Shown in pieces: positions 13,423 through 31,500 of a stretch of 64,000 bases of DNA. Made by a program: the position numbers and the translations under genes. The stretch covers positions 30,937,538 to 31,001,537 of the forward strand of contig OY987225.1 of NCBI GenBank assembly GCA_963920705.1. Reading direction: 5' to 3'. Source of the DNA: Odiellus spinosus (lineage: Eukaryota > Arthropoda > Arachnida > Opiliones > Phalangiidae). The notes beneath the pieces were generated by a model, which was given only the letters and a program-made list of their open reading frames with translations, searched no databases and was not told the origin of the DNA. Position 1 is the first letter of the stretch, and every line of letters starts with the position of its first letter.

Positions 13423-14885
13423 ATGTCGGGTTTGTTAAAATTGTCCGTTTTGTTTTGCGTAACGTTAACTTTCTTGCAAGTTAACGGAAGTACGCACGAA
13501 ATTTGGCAAAAATTCAAAGTAGGTTGTTAGCGCGCCGTTTTCTTCTTGGGAACAATGTATTAAACCACGAGTTGCCCATTGTATTTTAGCAAACGCACTC
13601 CAAGGATTATCATCCTCACTTGGAAAGCAAGCGCAGAATTGTTTTCGAAGCTAACGTACAAGCCATCGCTGATCATAACATTAAAGCCGACTTGGGACTA
13701 GCTACTTTCAAGCAAGGATTGAATCCTTATACTGACATTGTAAATTGAATTCTACCTGACTCAAATGAAATCTGAACAGAAGTATATATTGACTTTTTCT
13801 TTTAGCCTCATGACGAATTCGTCAAGACTGTTAACGGCTACAAGAAGTCCCGCAATAGTGAACTTCTTTCTAACGTTCAAGAGCACCAAGTTGAAAGTCT
13901 TCAACTACCGAATGAAGTTGATTGGGTTAAAAAGGGTTTAGTTTCTTCCGTCAAGAACCAAGGTAGTTGCGGATCTTGTTGGACCTTTTCAACCGCCGGG
14001 GCTGTCGAAGGTGCCTACGCTTTGAAAACCGGTAAATTGGAACCACTTTCTCAACAACACTTGTTGGATTGTTCGGTTGATGGTAACTACGGATGTGATG
14101 GAGGCGAACCAGCTATCGCTTTGCAATGGGTTGTCGACAACAACGGGTTAGACAAGGAAGGATGCTATTCTTACAAAGGAACCGTAAGTATTTGGAGGAC
14201 CATTGCAATTAAACAGTTGTGAAAATTGGCATTAGAACATAAGCAAGTCTTTGGACCAATGACGTTTCAGGGCTACTCGGCAATCGGGCTTTAATTTTTT
14301 AATTTGCAGCAAGGAAAATGCAGACCAGTTAGTAGCTGTCTTTCTGGCAAGATCAAGAGTTACAAGAGGGTCCCTAAAGGTGACGAAGTGGCTTTGAAAG
14401 AAGCTCTATCTCGTGTTGGACCAATCTCTATCGCTATTGACGCTAGTCACGAGAGTCTCCAAAATTACGAGTACGCTTAATTACGTTTAATCATCCCACG
14501 AGTTAAAAGGTTAATCTCAGTTAATTACAGTTCTGGAGTGTACAGCGAAAAAAACTGTGACCCAGAAGCCTTAGATCACGCCATTTTATTGGTTGGTTAC
14601 GGTACCGAAGATGGACAAGATTATTGGAAGATTAAAAACAGGTAATTAGGATTTAATTACCCGTACTAATGTAGTAATTAGAAATTAACGATGATTTAAT
14701 TTTGGCAGTTGGGGAACTTATTGGGGAGAAGGTGGTTATTTCAAGGTAAGTTATCCGGAAGTTATATTAATTAATAATTTTTAATAATAACCGAGTTTTA
14801 ATATTTTTTTAATCGAAATTAGATGGCCAGAAACAAGGGTAACATGTGCGGAGTTGCTACCGAAGCTTTCTACGGAGTTGCTTAA
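13423..14885 (+). CDS. cathepsin L-like cysteine protease, copy 6
   Basis: C1A protease zymogen. Seven exons: 13423-13518, 13590-13739, 13806-14183, 14310-14470, 14531-14641, 14709-14745, 14823-14885, giving 331 codons. Signal peptide, I29 propeptide split by an intron after IWQKFK, mature domain from about [17 protein letters not shown]. Catalytic Cys140 in CGSCWTF, His in LDHAIL, Asn in KNSWG. The 126-codon third exon runs through the junction that is split in copies 1-5 and 9. A late intron after GYFK is unique to this copy. AATAAA lies 25 bp after the stop. Its IDASHESLQ segment is shared with copy 7, suggesting these two are close relatives. Confidence 0.9.
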
Positions 14886-16766
14886 ATTATGTTTGATTTT
14901 TAAATGATTAATAAAATAAAAGCATTATAATATAAACTTGTGAATTTTGATTGTGTTATAATTATAAAAATATACGAAGTAGCATTACAATGATACCATT
15001 TAACCTAATTGTAAAATCTCCACAAACCTTGGTCTAATTTATCATAGTTCAAAAAGGCTTGTAGTAATTTGATTAAAGTTATGCTATCATTATTTTATGT
15101 AGGCTTATTATATATTTAGCTTTTTCATGTTAAAAAAAAACAAAGTAAAGTCAAGATTTTACGCGTTCCAACTGAATACTCTTACATGAAGTCGGGATAA
15201 TTTTTAGATTTTGAGATTTCACTATTTGAACTAAAGCTTGTTCGTTCTTCAAATCTCAAACTGAAATTATGACTTCAGCAAAAGATATTGGGGAGCTATG
15301 GATCTGTTCAAGAAGAGTTGAAGTAATGGGAAAAACTTAGGCGGATCGGTACACAATATTAAAATTGACAGAAAAGAAAATAGTCGATAGCAAAGAGCCC
15401 CCGGTATTTCTATTTTCCATTTAGAAAATTATATTGAAACTATGGAGGAATGAAAACCGGAGACTAAGGTTACCAAATCATTAAAGATTATTGTTTATAA
15501 ACCTTGACCTTTCGATATGTTATTTCTATGTGATTGGAACAATTTTTTATAGCTACTTGAATATTAATTGACCAATAGAAAAATTCCAAATGGCATGGTT
15601 TGCCCCTCATACCTATTTCAAAAAGAGTGAAGAAGCTAAAAGGCAGAAACCAAACCATGCAAAGTTGAACTTTGCCCTCCCGTGACTTTCAAGAAGATAC
15701 GTGTCCATAGTTAAAAGTCCAAGATCTCACCCACGAAGGGTGGCTCGACTTGGGTCTAGGATCCACGTTGAGTCGGTCATTTTTATTTTTTTGCTTAACT
15801 ATAGAATATCATATACTATACCGAAATTTAGGTTCGAAAAAATATGATATGCCCTTACAACACGCACTAACAGGTGCCAAACGCGATTCATCTTTGTAAT
15901 TCTGTAACTTGATATTAATGGCGTTGACAAAAAATTCTATCAATAACATGATCCTTTATAAAACCACCCAAAACAATAGCGAAATCAATCAGCTGTCACA
16001 TAAATTAACTTCGAACCAGAGGAAATCCAATCTAGATAGTAATTTATTTGTTAAAACAAAATCAATCGGGTTCATATTCTTAAGAGTACTTGGGAGATTC
16101 CGTTGGTCCGTATAAAAACTGCCAAATTATTACGAATTAATTCTGAACACAAATTGTCTTCGATAAAAAAAGGTAATACGGATTTTTTTTAGGTTACAAG
16201 GGTTGCGACAAATGGTTTGGTTGGAAATACAGACTGACCACTATAATATCCCTGACTTTTCCCGTAGTAGAGTTCTAAAATTAACCTAATTTTAGAAGGC
16301 GGTAATTTAAACGTATTCACAAAATTATTAGTAATTTAATTTCTGTGATTTTAAATGTCAAATTACTTTTTCAAAAGATTCAAAATTCTTATTTCTGACC
16401 TATCACTAGCGAAAATTGCATTTTTTTCAAGATATTCCTAACCATTTGACTTTGCACTGCATGGCAAAAGTTACTCGGACAACGGACATGAAAAATTTCA
16501 TTAACATGTTATTAACGTCGTGAATCACAAAAATTTTTTAGACGCTAATCTTTTTCCCTTTTAATCTAAAAGTTAAGTTATAAATTACGATTTTGGTCAT
16601 TTTACCAGAGCAAACCTTAAATTACGATTACCCTGGTAATTTACGACGTTAATTACCGATTTAAAACTCTACTCATAAGCTTCGAAGATCTAATTTTACT
16701 TTGTATTGTGTATCATTAGTGTATTTTGACGGCTAAGACTAATTTTCTTTTTTGTTCTCCCAAAAG
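14886..16766. other. intergenic region between copies 6 and 7
   Basis: 1.9 kb without a recognisable gene. It contains an inverted repeat (gcatggtttg at 15593-15602, caaaccatgc at 15651-15660) and, at about 16560-16670 on the minus strand, a copy of the ggtaat/attacc repeat also found at 12590 and 26310. The ATG of copy 7 is directly preceded by an acceptor-like cccaaaag, so a 5'UTR intron is possible here too, but I see no clear TATA box or donor. Confidence 0.5.
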
Positions 16767-18366
<1,600 letters not shown>

Positions 18367-20165
18367 AAGTTATAATGTTGAAAAATGTTCCTTAATTTGC
18401 ATTAGTTTAATTAAACTTTTCCCATTTGCTTTTTCGATTTTTTAGTGGGTCTAAACATGAATTTATAATTTAAGAAATAAGGAATATTTGTCTGGCTTTA
18501 GTAGATGATTTATACCGTTAAATTTTGACCCCTTTTACAATTAGTTCACTGTTTGAAATTATAATTTACTATTTACTTAAGTAAATTGTAAATTGTTACA
18601 CGAACCACGATTATAGAGTAAATAGATATATTGTATTATAATATTTATATAAAATCAATCAACTAGAAAAAAGTGCAATTCATTATATATTTAATCGACG
18701 AATCCGATAATAAGGTGAAGAAGATTATTTGTGTGAGAGCCTCACGTGATTATTTTAAGACAGTTTTAAAGGTTAAAGTAAGATTAGATGAAAATGATCC
18801 TTTTCTAAGAATTAAACATTCTTGACAGATAATATTCAATGACAAACACTTAAAAATAAAAATTGCATAAGATTAATTCAATCAACCGCAATGCTCTTAA
18901 GCCCAAAATGTGGTTCTTTTTAGGTTACCGCGGAACTGAATAAATTAAAAAGTTCTTAAAGATGAATGCAATTTTGCTTTCAAAAATAAAATACTTTGAA
19001 TCTTTAAATGTATCAATAATTTTTAACAGATAATAATATAGAGTAAAGCATGAAGTTTAATTAGTGTGAAATTAATTTAAACTTCAACTAAAACCTTCCT
19101 ACTAAAACGTATGATTAAAAATATATAATTTCTAGTATCTCTTAAAGGGAGAATGCAGCCTCACGATTCATTATCGTTTAAATACGGTTATTACAACAGT
19201 AAAAAAAATTACAGATACTAAACTAGAAATAAATTTAAAACTTACCATCAAAATAGGCTTAGCTGGATTCATGGAGATATCCGGAACTCCGCGACCAATG
19301 ACATTGATCATGGAGATCCTACATTCCTCATATAAGTGCCATCGATCAACGTCATTGGTCGCTAGTCCGTATATGGGGAGTTAATGTGAACTCCATGAAT
19401 CCAGCTAACCCTATTTTGATGTTAAGTATTATATTTATTTCTAGTTTAATATTTGTTTTTATTTTTTTTTACTGTTATATTAGGCCTATTTAAACGATAA
19501 GGTCATCACCTTTGACCCATGACTTGGACAAGAATACACAAAAATGTTTTTAAACTATCATCCAAAATTCCCAACCAAGATCAGATCATCATCGTATCAG
19601 ACAACATAAGTTTAATAAACTCAAAATCAGCATTATAGTTAATATCTATTATGGAAACAATGTTTGTAACCGATTAATATTGTAAGAGTTCATGACACAG
19701 CAAACCTAAAATCTACCGCAAGATCACAACGCCCCTTTAATTATACGAAATAACAAAATCTCCATTGTCACCTTCAGACCACGTTCGTCTATGTCTAAGC
19801 TAGTAATCTTGGATTTAAAATGGCATCTAACATAATCAATAACTTCTTAAACGAAAAAGTTATCTACAACGATGGGAAAAATCAGGTCTCAATATTTATT
19901 TCGTTTCTATTCGAGTTGAAATAATTAATTCAGAGAATGGCTGAAGGTGGTTCATTTCAAGGTAGCCTATAATTAAAGTCCTTAACTCGCAACCCTTGAC
20001 ATCAATTAGATTTGGTTCCCGAACTATACTCGAATCACTCGAAAATATATTGAGTATTAAATGCTAAAAGGTTGAATTATTGAACAATGAAAAGAGATTA
20101 CGAAAATTCTTATCAGAATAGTAGAACCTGTGACTAAAGTGGCTTAGATTACGATAAAGAGGTAG
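18367..20165. other. intergenic region between copies 7 and 8
   Basis: 1.8 kb, AT-rich, without a gene. Contains the inverted-repeat element at about 19141-19500 (listed separately). Scattered AGGCCTA/AAGCC motifs occur. No other structure that I can support. Confidence 0.5.
19141..19500. mobile_element. long-inverted-repeat MITE, copy A
   Basis: Strong mirror symmetry: ttatcgtttaaata (from 19171) pairs with tatttaaacgataa (to 19500). Inward, aaactagaaataaat...aggcttagctggattcatg (about 19210-19278) pairs with ccatgaatccagctaa...atttatttctagttt (about 19403-19447). It shares arms with copy B at 25501-25943, including the outer cttaaagggagaa stretch and the inner ggattcatggag boxes. No coding capacity; a non-autonomous element is the best reading. 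The right boundary and target duplication are unclear. Confidence 0.8.
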
Positions 20166-20317
20166 TATATAAAGGCCCTACCTAGGGCTACTAACATTAC
20201 TGCGGGAGACCGTTCTAAACCTCAAGGTAATTGAACAATTCACTTTTTCCAACAAGTACTTTGGAATCTTTCTGGGATTTAATCGAACAGGTTTTTTTTT
20301 TGTTAAATTCCCTCTAG
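20166..20317 (+). promoter_or_regulatory. TATA box and 91-bp 5'UTR intron of cathepsin copy 8
   Basis: TATATAAA at 20166-20173, a leader ending ctcaag|gtaatt (intron from 20227) and an acceptor (ccctctag) ending at 20317, the base before the ATG. Clearest example of the promoter layout shared with copies 3, 5 and 6. Confidence 0.7.
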
Positions 20318-21904
<1,587 letters not shown>

Positions 21905-23314
21905 ATTTGAACAACATTTGAACAATTATCTGTAGAAATGACGTCGGAAGTTGGAAGCTTATTCCCGCTTAAATTGGGGATAACTTACAAATTAGATAAA
22001 TATTCATCTGGTCAACAAAAAAATCTGTGATCTGATCACGCCAATATAAAACGAACAAAAAGAAAAATACCAAAAAAAAAATAAAAAAAGCTTAAAATCT
22101 AGTGCTCAAATACTCGTTCAAAAATGACAATAAATATTTTTAAAAATGTTAAATTTTGTATTCCTTCGAATTGTTTTTTTTTTTAATCTAAACGACCAAT
22201 GCATGGTTATAAGAATTCTAAAGGGATTAGAACAACTCAGTTAAATTCTCATGACGTATTTGTGACGGGGGTCATTCATAATATAGGGAGGAAGGAATCT
22301 TCCAAAAATGAAGCCTTAACTTAGCATAAATTTACTGCATAGTCTACATACTTGACCCTTGACGTATTTCTACCAAGGCAAGAATGAAGATTACGCCTAA
22401 TTTTTTAATTTAATTTAATCCATTAAATTGGAACCATTTCTATAATTTAAAAGGGGTATTTAACATGCCTCGTCCCTCTTAAAGGTTCTATAACATGTTC
22501 CGAGGCTTAGCACCTGAATATAATTAATTTCAGTGGAGGAAGGTATGTAGAACCAATCAAATTAGTTACTTCATTTTCCCTCTTAAGGTTTATTACGAAT
22601 TACATCATTTTTCCTCTCAAGCTTTAGTTGCTGGACTTTCCCTATTTGCTGCAAGTTTGCTTCAACTACTAATACTACAACTACGTAGCCGACGACTCAA
22701 TGAATATAATAGCTACACCCTTCCAGTAGGGGGTGTAGCTAAAAAATGAAAATTCGAGCCGATACACAGTATAGTTATCAGTTTGGTTAGGGGAGCTGAC
22801 TATAAATTAATTATTATCATTAGAAAAAAAGGCTAATGATGCATTGTTAGATAAATTAATACTTGTAGGTTATTCCCTTTTCTTATAAGTCTATTTCATT
22901 TCGAATTGGGATTCAGTACAAAAGCTTATACCAGTTTAAAGGTTATATCTAATTGCTTGGAGATAAAGGCACCATGTAGCTTCGTATGTGCTGTCAATTT
23001 AAGGTCGAAAAGATAATATATAAAACGAATGTAATATAGTCGAAATAAAATTGTCCCTTAAAAGGTTAGAAGAATATGGTATAATTAACGCTATACCTTT
23101 GTATTTTTTCTATGGATTGTTATTTGTTAATATTATCTTAATCTGATTCTATAATTTAATTAGCGATAAGTATGTAACAGATGCTATTTTTCTACATAAA
23201 CCACCTCATTCTTATCTCTGATAAGTGTTGAGGTATTACGAAACCAAATGAAATTCAGTATTAGTTGGGTTTTAAGTTGGGCCTAATTGAACATTAATTA
23301 GTAAGTCTGTAAAT
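21905..23314. other. intergenic region between copies 8 and 9
   Basis: 1.4 kb without a gene. Possible poly(A) signal for copy 8 in acaataaata near 22128. A hairpin-forming site at 22710-22741 is listed separately. TATA-like atatataaaa near 23020 lies about 300 bp before copy 9's ATG, but no leader intron is evident. Confidence 0.5.
22710..22741. other. short perfect hairpin
   Basis: tagctacaccc and gggtgtagcta form an 11-bp perfect stem around a 10-nt loop. It is isolated in the spacer and matches no feature I recognise. Confidence 0.6.
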
Positions 23315-25184
<1,870 letters not shown>

Positions 25185-25500
25185 ATAATACAAAAACTTT
25201 GTATTTGTTCAAAAGGCACTTTTTATTTTCAATAAAATTTTGTTGGATGTTTATAAATTTTGCAAAAACTACATAAATCTCAATATGGTTTAAAAACACG
25301 TAGTTGTACATGAAAAAAATTAAAATTTACAATTTTTTTCTAATTCTAAATTTAAATATATACAATGTTTAAAGTTACCATTAACTACTATATTTCGTAG
25401 TTATTAACCGAAATTCATTAATTTGAACTATAACTCAATTAAGGTCTAATTAAAAAATATATATGACGTCACTGTTCTTCAATTATTTTGACAAATACGA

Positions 25501-25943
25501 CTTTAAGGGAGAAAGCAATCTAATAATTGATTTTTTATCGATTCATTACGTTAAAATAGGCCTAATTCACCGATAAAAAGTTTACAAAACAAATATTAAA
25601 CTAGAAATAATTTAAAACTTACCAGGAAAATAGGCTTAGCGGGATTCATGGAGATCCTGAATTGCCTCCGTGTAAGGTCTACCGACCAATGAGCAAAGAC
25701 CCGTCGTTCACGCGAGATCTCCACGAGACTTATAATCGCATTCGATTGGTCGCTAGATCTTATACGCGAGGAAAACAGGATCTCCATGAATCCCGCTAAG
25801 CCTATTTTCCGGGTAAGTTTTAAATTTATTTCTAGTTTAATATTTGTTCGTAAATTTTTTCACTAGTGGATTAGGACTATTTAAACAATATGGAATCCAT
25901 AAAATTGGCTTGTTGTTATGTTTCATTCTCCCTTTACTAGTTT
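25501..25943. mobile_element. long-inverted-repeat MITE, copy B
   Basis: Inverted repeat sharing its arms with copy A at 19141. The outer ctttaagggagaaagcaa (25501) pairs loosely with the cattctccctttac end near 25925-25938. Inner arms aaactagaaata...aataggcttagcgggattc (about 25600-25655) pair nearly perfectly with tgaatcccgctaagcctatt...tatttctagttt (about 25785-25837). No coding capacity. Confidence 0.82.
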
Positions 25944-26099
25944 TGAAGGAAAACCCAAGGAAAAACCACTTTCTCGTAATGTAGGACGTATTTGACACAA
26001 CGAAGTTGGGTAACAGTTTTAATTCGAATAAAACTGGCCTAAAATTAATTTTAATATACCTAAATAAAGTAAAAATAATTCTATAGAATTGTTTTGGGG

Positions 26100-28478
26100 T
26101 TAAATACTATTCGAACTCCAATCGTAAGGGATATAAACAATTTTACGATGAGATTGCATCGCTTGCCCGAAAGCCACCCGCTTATCACCTTCTTTCATAT
26201 GCACAAATATAAATTCCAAAACCTAAAAAACACGTTTAAGTTTAATTAGCATTTTAATTAAAATTGAGTTAATGCAAATACTTTGGATTACCGTACTTAT
26301 TAGAGTTCTAAAACAGTAATTTTATCGGTAATTTACCATGGTAATGGTAACTTACGGTTTACTCTGATAAAATTACCAAAATTGGTAATTCAGAATTTAA
26401 AGTTTTTGAATTAAATTTAGAACTAAAGTTGTACTTATTGTACTTCCTAAGAGTACAAATGAAACTAAAGGTTCGTACTCTTAAAATCTCAAAATATTTG
26501 CCACCTCGAAAATATATTAATGATGTTTTAAAAAAATGAAATGTACCTTTTGTTGAGATCCTCCGAAATCATCAATAAACCATCTAAATATGCTAGATAT
26601 GGCAACTTGACCGTCTTTCGCCACGCGAACTTTCGTATCATCGTCGAGAAAAGCTTGAGCAGCTAATCCAAGTTCTTTGTCAATATTCTACAAAACCATT
26701 TAAGTTTTAATTTGTACTTAATCGCGTATTTGAAGACGAAATTAAGCCCGTAAATTCAGCGCAAAGAATCGCGAAGCAACAAGCGAGTCTACTTTATGTG
26801 ATGCAAGTTAGCACAAAGTCTGTGAACAGTCAAGTCAAAGTACCAAAACGTGTAATGGGGAAATCGGGGGAAATGCAATTCCACGGAACAGAATTTTCCA
26901 CAGAAACGTAAACCGCGATTAAACTAAAGTTATTTACCAAAACCATTCAAGATAAACAAGAAACGGGCCAACCAACAAAGCCCCACAATAATAGTTCTGT
27001 GATTTTCGGTAAATATTAGTTAAATTATGAAATATTTTTCATATAATCGTAAAAATAAACCAACGAATTTTAGTGTGCATGCAGTGCACCAACCATGCGC
27101 TACATTTCTTAAAACGACCAGCAAGCCCAACTAATTGCCATTAATTTTAGTGACAAAGGCTTAATGCACAAATTATTCAACCCTCCAAAAGGAAAATATT
27201 AAAGTTGTCCTACCTGAGAGGTGTAAGTCTTTATGGTTGGACATCCTTGAGTTCCACAAACGAGAGCGAAATGGACGAGAGCTTCGCAACGTGGTAATGA
27301 TAATTTCTTCCTAGGATCTCCTTTCCCGAATTGTTTGCGACGAAACGGTGGCCACGGTATGGCTCCTTGTTTATTGCCCCGCAAAATACCGTGTTCGATT
27401 TCTTGCAAACTAAACAGTAATCCACCCACGATGTAACAAGAGTTGTTGAAAAACTGCCAAAGTAAATAATGACGTTGTTAGAAAAAAATACAGTGAAATA
27501 CTGGCTGCTTTTATCTATGGTAAATAGGACATCTTAACTTTACCATAACTACGGTAAACATTACTACATAACTGTAGGGTCGATATTTTAACTATTTGTG
27601 GTAAAGAGGACATAAATATGGTAGGCAATTACTTGTGATAACTGATAAAGTGGACTTGGTAAAAATAAAATACGTTTTTCTTTTTTCTTTTTTTTTTTTT
27701 TTCCTGAACTCATCGGGTCTATAACCAACATTATTTGGTGGGGCAATTGTGTTAAACATAACTGTAGGACCATTGTGGAGGGCAATTACTTGGTGTAAAC
27801 ATAACTGCAGGTCCATTGTGGAGGCAATTGTGTTAAACATAATTGTAGGGCCATTGTGGAGGGCAATTACTTGTGTTAAACATAACTGTAGGACCATTGT
27901 GGAGGGCAATTACTTGGTGTAAACATAACTGCAGGTCCATTGTGGAGGCAATTGTGTTAAACATAATTGTAGGGTCATTGTGGAGGGCAATTACTTGTGT
28001 TAAACATAACTGGAGTACAATTGTGTTAAACATAACTGTAGGGCCATTGTGGAGAGCAATTACTCGTGTTAAACATAACTGTAGAACCATTGTGGAGGGC
28101 AGTAACTAGTGGTAACTAGTAAGACAAATTTCTTAACTATAGTGGTCAATTGCGGTAAGTAGTAAGACCCTTGAATAAATTATGTAAAAGTACAAGAAAA
28201 CTTACCATTAACTTTTGTAGAAACTTGTTGGGTGCTCCACGGGCTATGATAGAATGTACCACCAAAGAATTGTACAAATTAACGAAAAATGCCAGCGTAT
28301 CTTCTCGAGTTAACCTTTCCAAAATGACCCTTTGCAATTCTTTCGTCAAATGAACGTAGGCTTCGAATTCCCGACTTTTACGCAACGCTTCGTAATCAAT
28401 CCTCTACAATAATTAAATATTCCTATACATTAATAATAAAAAAATGAAAACCTAACGAAGGTAAACGAACCTTCAATG

Positions 28479-28519
<41 letters not shown>

Positions 28520-31500
28520 GATATCGTAGCTAATTTTTGTCATAAATCATAATTTACGAAATAAAAAAATGAATAAAAATGTTCCACTTGACTAAATTTC
28601 GTTCATAAAAATTTGGCGACTAGCTCTAATCAAAATATATCTTAGACAAAAAACCCTGGGGGAGAGGGAGGTTAAATTTTGGTAAAATATGTCTGGCTTC
28701 GATGACGTCAGTAAAATTATTTTTTGAGTGTCTACGTGTCGCATTTATTACTATTGTATGTAGTACATAATATTTAGGCCTTAATAACAATCAAATAGGT
28801 TTAAAGTGACCCTGAAACTAATTTGTTATTAAAAAATTAGATTTTTACTGTTAAAATACATTATTCAAAATTTTACACCTTTTGGGCATTAAAGTAGAAT
28901 TCTTAAAACCCAGGTTAACACCGAATTTTAAATTCTCTGACTTTCCTAGTTTTCCCTGACCATCATTGACCTTTTTCCCTGACCAAATTACTATATTATA
29001 CTCCACTTTTGCTATGACATCATCTGAAGAGAACAATCTTCACAAATATACCAATTTTCGTTACAAAACTTATCCGACTTTTTAAATCCCCCTATTTATC
29101 CCTGACCTTATGAGGTCATTTCCCGACTTCTGAGCTTGGGACGAAACCTTAAAATTTATCGACTTTTCCCTGACCTTGGGGTAACCCTGAAAAATCTTTT
29201 TTCTGTTAGATGACGTCAAATGTACCATACTATACTGGATTAAGTAAATACCACGCGAAAGGGACCTTATTAAGTGCCAAAATGAGCGAGAATCATCTGT
29301 AGGCCAATAGCCACGCGACGATAGTGATGACGTAGTATTGCGGGGAATTTTTATTTTAAAAATTTCGAAAATGACGATTTTAAAATAATTTTTTTTACTG
29401 TCGCGGTAATTTTTTCTATGACATATGTATATATATTTAGCATGATTTTTTAACGATATTTCTGAAAATCCTACTCAAATTACGTTTGCTATGAATGAAA
29501 ATGGACTTCGCATCGCTTTAAGAATAGGGTACGCGTTTTAACACAATTGTATAATATTTTAGGCCTAAAACACGCTCGACTGGGTTAAAGATATTTGTGA
29601 CACAAAAAAGCACTTTTCAAAACAAAAATAGCGTGAGGATTGTTGGCGTGACATTAAGCTATTCAATGCCAAGACTACTATATATCTGAATATGTAATTA
29701 AGCCTTTTTGTAAGGTATATAATGGGATTACGTGATACGAATTAAGAAAAAATAAAAAAAGGTTCAACTTACTTTTCCGTCGGGTGAAAGGTGAGAAGCG
29801 TAAAGTCGTAATAAAAGACGTCTCATTTCTTCGCCTAATTCTGAAGCTGAAATCAAACAAAAGTTTTAAATAAATTTTAGATTCAAATATTTACAAGGGT
29901 TTTGTAAGAATTTAAGCCAATTAAAGGATTTGGGTCCACTTGATCGACACCCAAATGATCGACTCACAATTGATCGACTCCCAAATGATCGACAAAAGGT
30001 CCACTTGATCGACTCCCAAATGATCGACAAAGGGTCCACTTGATCGACTCCCAAACGATCGACAAAGGGATCAAATGATTGATGCCTAATCCCAAATTAC
30101 CGACAACAAAGGGTGCATTTGATCGTTTCCCAATTGGTCAACTTCGTAATAACGATTATAAATAGATTAACTAACCCTAACCTAACCTAACCTATACTCG
30201 TTACTCTCTAAAAAACTGGGCTGTCGATCAATTGGAATGGCTTGTCGATCAAATGGGAGTCGATCAAACGGACTCCTTGTCGATCAATTGGAAGTCGAGC
30301 AAATGAACCTAAGCCAATTAAAGGGACTGATGAAGAGAAAAATCAAGTTATTCTACTATTAAAAATAAATAAAACATTCAATTGAAAGAAGACTCTTTAC
30401 ATATCTGGCTTCAAAAAATATATATCAAAGAGTGTCCCGCAGCACGTGTCGAGGGGATTTTATTAATCTAAAGGTTTTGATTGGTAGGAGGTAATTGAAT
30501 ATCAAAACAAGGTTTCCGATTTTTTGTACAATTAAGAGACATTTCCTAAACGTTTTACTACGCAGAAGTGTCTTTAAGTATTTTTAGAAACAGCATCATA
30601 AAAGAAATTACTTAATTTTCCTCTTCATCCTCTCTTTAAGTACTTATGTAGTACTTACCAGGTCTGGGTTTGGCCACCGACGTCTCGCCGGAGTTGATGG
30701 CATTGGGATAAGCGTGAAGTAGACACTTGTAAGTGGCTCTGGTTTGGAATGGAACCCCGTGATTGGTCAAGTTACAAGGAACCAAAAAATGACGACTCAA
30801 GAGAGATTGGCCGATTTGACAAGCGTCAATGGGACCTAAAGATTACATATTTATAACTACTCCGACTACTTGTGACGAAATCAGTTCAAATTGAACTTAC
30901 TCATTCCTTTTTCCCTTTTAAGCCAATCGACCAAATCTTGACCAGTAAATGAGGAACAGTTTCGGGTACAGTGACCGTGGGTTAAACGGCTTCTCTGAAT
31001 TTCACTATAAATGTCGAAGAACTCATCCTTGGCGTAGAGTCCCAATACGCTGCCTGTAATGAAAATTAACAATTTGGTTAGATTGGAAAAAAAATAGACA
31101 TTCAAACGTCCAAAAAATTATACCAGTTCTTGTTAATTTGTAAAATAACAGAAAATTATAAAAATTAAATTCAAATTCACTTACAATTCGAAGAATATAA
31201 ATTATTAAAGCAAATAAATTTTAGGTTAAAATTTTAATTATTATTTTAGGCGAAAATTGGTTGAATTTTTTTTTTTTTTTTTTCCGAACGAATAACTCTG
31301 ATATTTTTTTAGATTTCCGAATGAAAATTAGTTAATTAGAATGATAATTAGTATATATATTTAAGAAAACGTAATATCTGAATATATTCCAGTAGATCTA
31401 TTAAGTTAATTAATAAAAATTAAACTAATTCCTCCGAGAACTACTCTCCTTATTTTAGCTCTAACTTGATTCGTATTACATTTCGAAAATGGTACTACAA

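Noticed and set aside
16752-16766. Earlier start for cathepsin copy 7
   Set aside because: It begins at TTG directly before an acceptor-like site; the ATG at 16767 is followed by a proper signal peptide.
27588-28109. Several open frames on both strands
   Set aside because: They are produced by the 45-bp minisatellite, whose unit length keeps frames open; no domain, and they lie inside a gene's intron.
29735-30054. Plus- or minus-strand small proteins over the gatcgac array
   Set aside because: Repetition-driven frames, and the 29773-29846 segment is explained as a phase-correct exon of the DUF547 gene.
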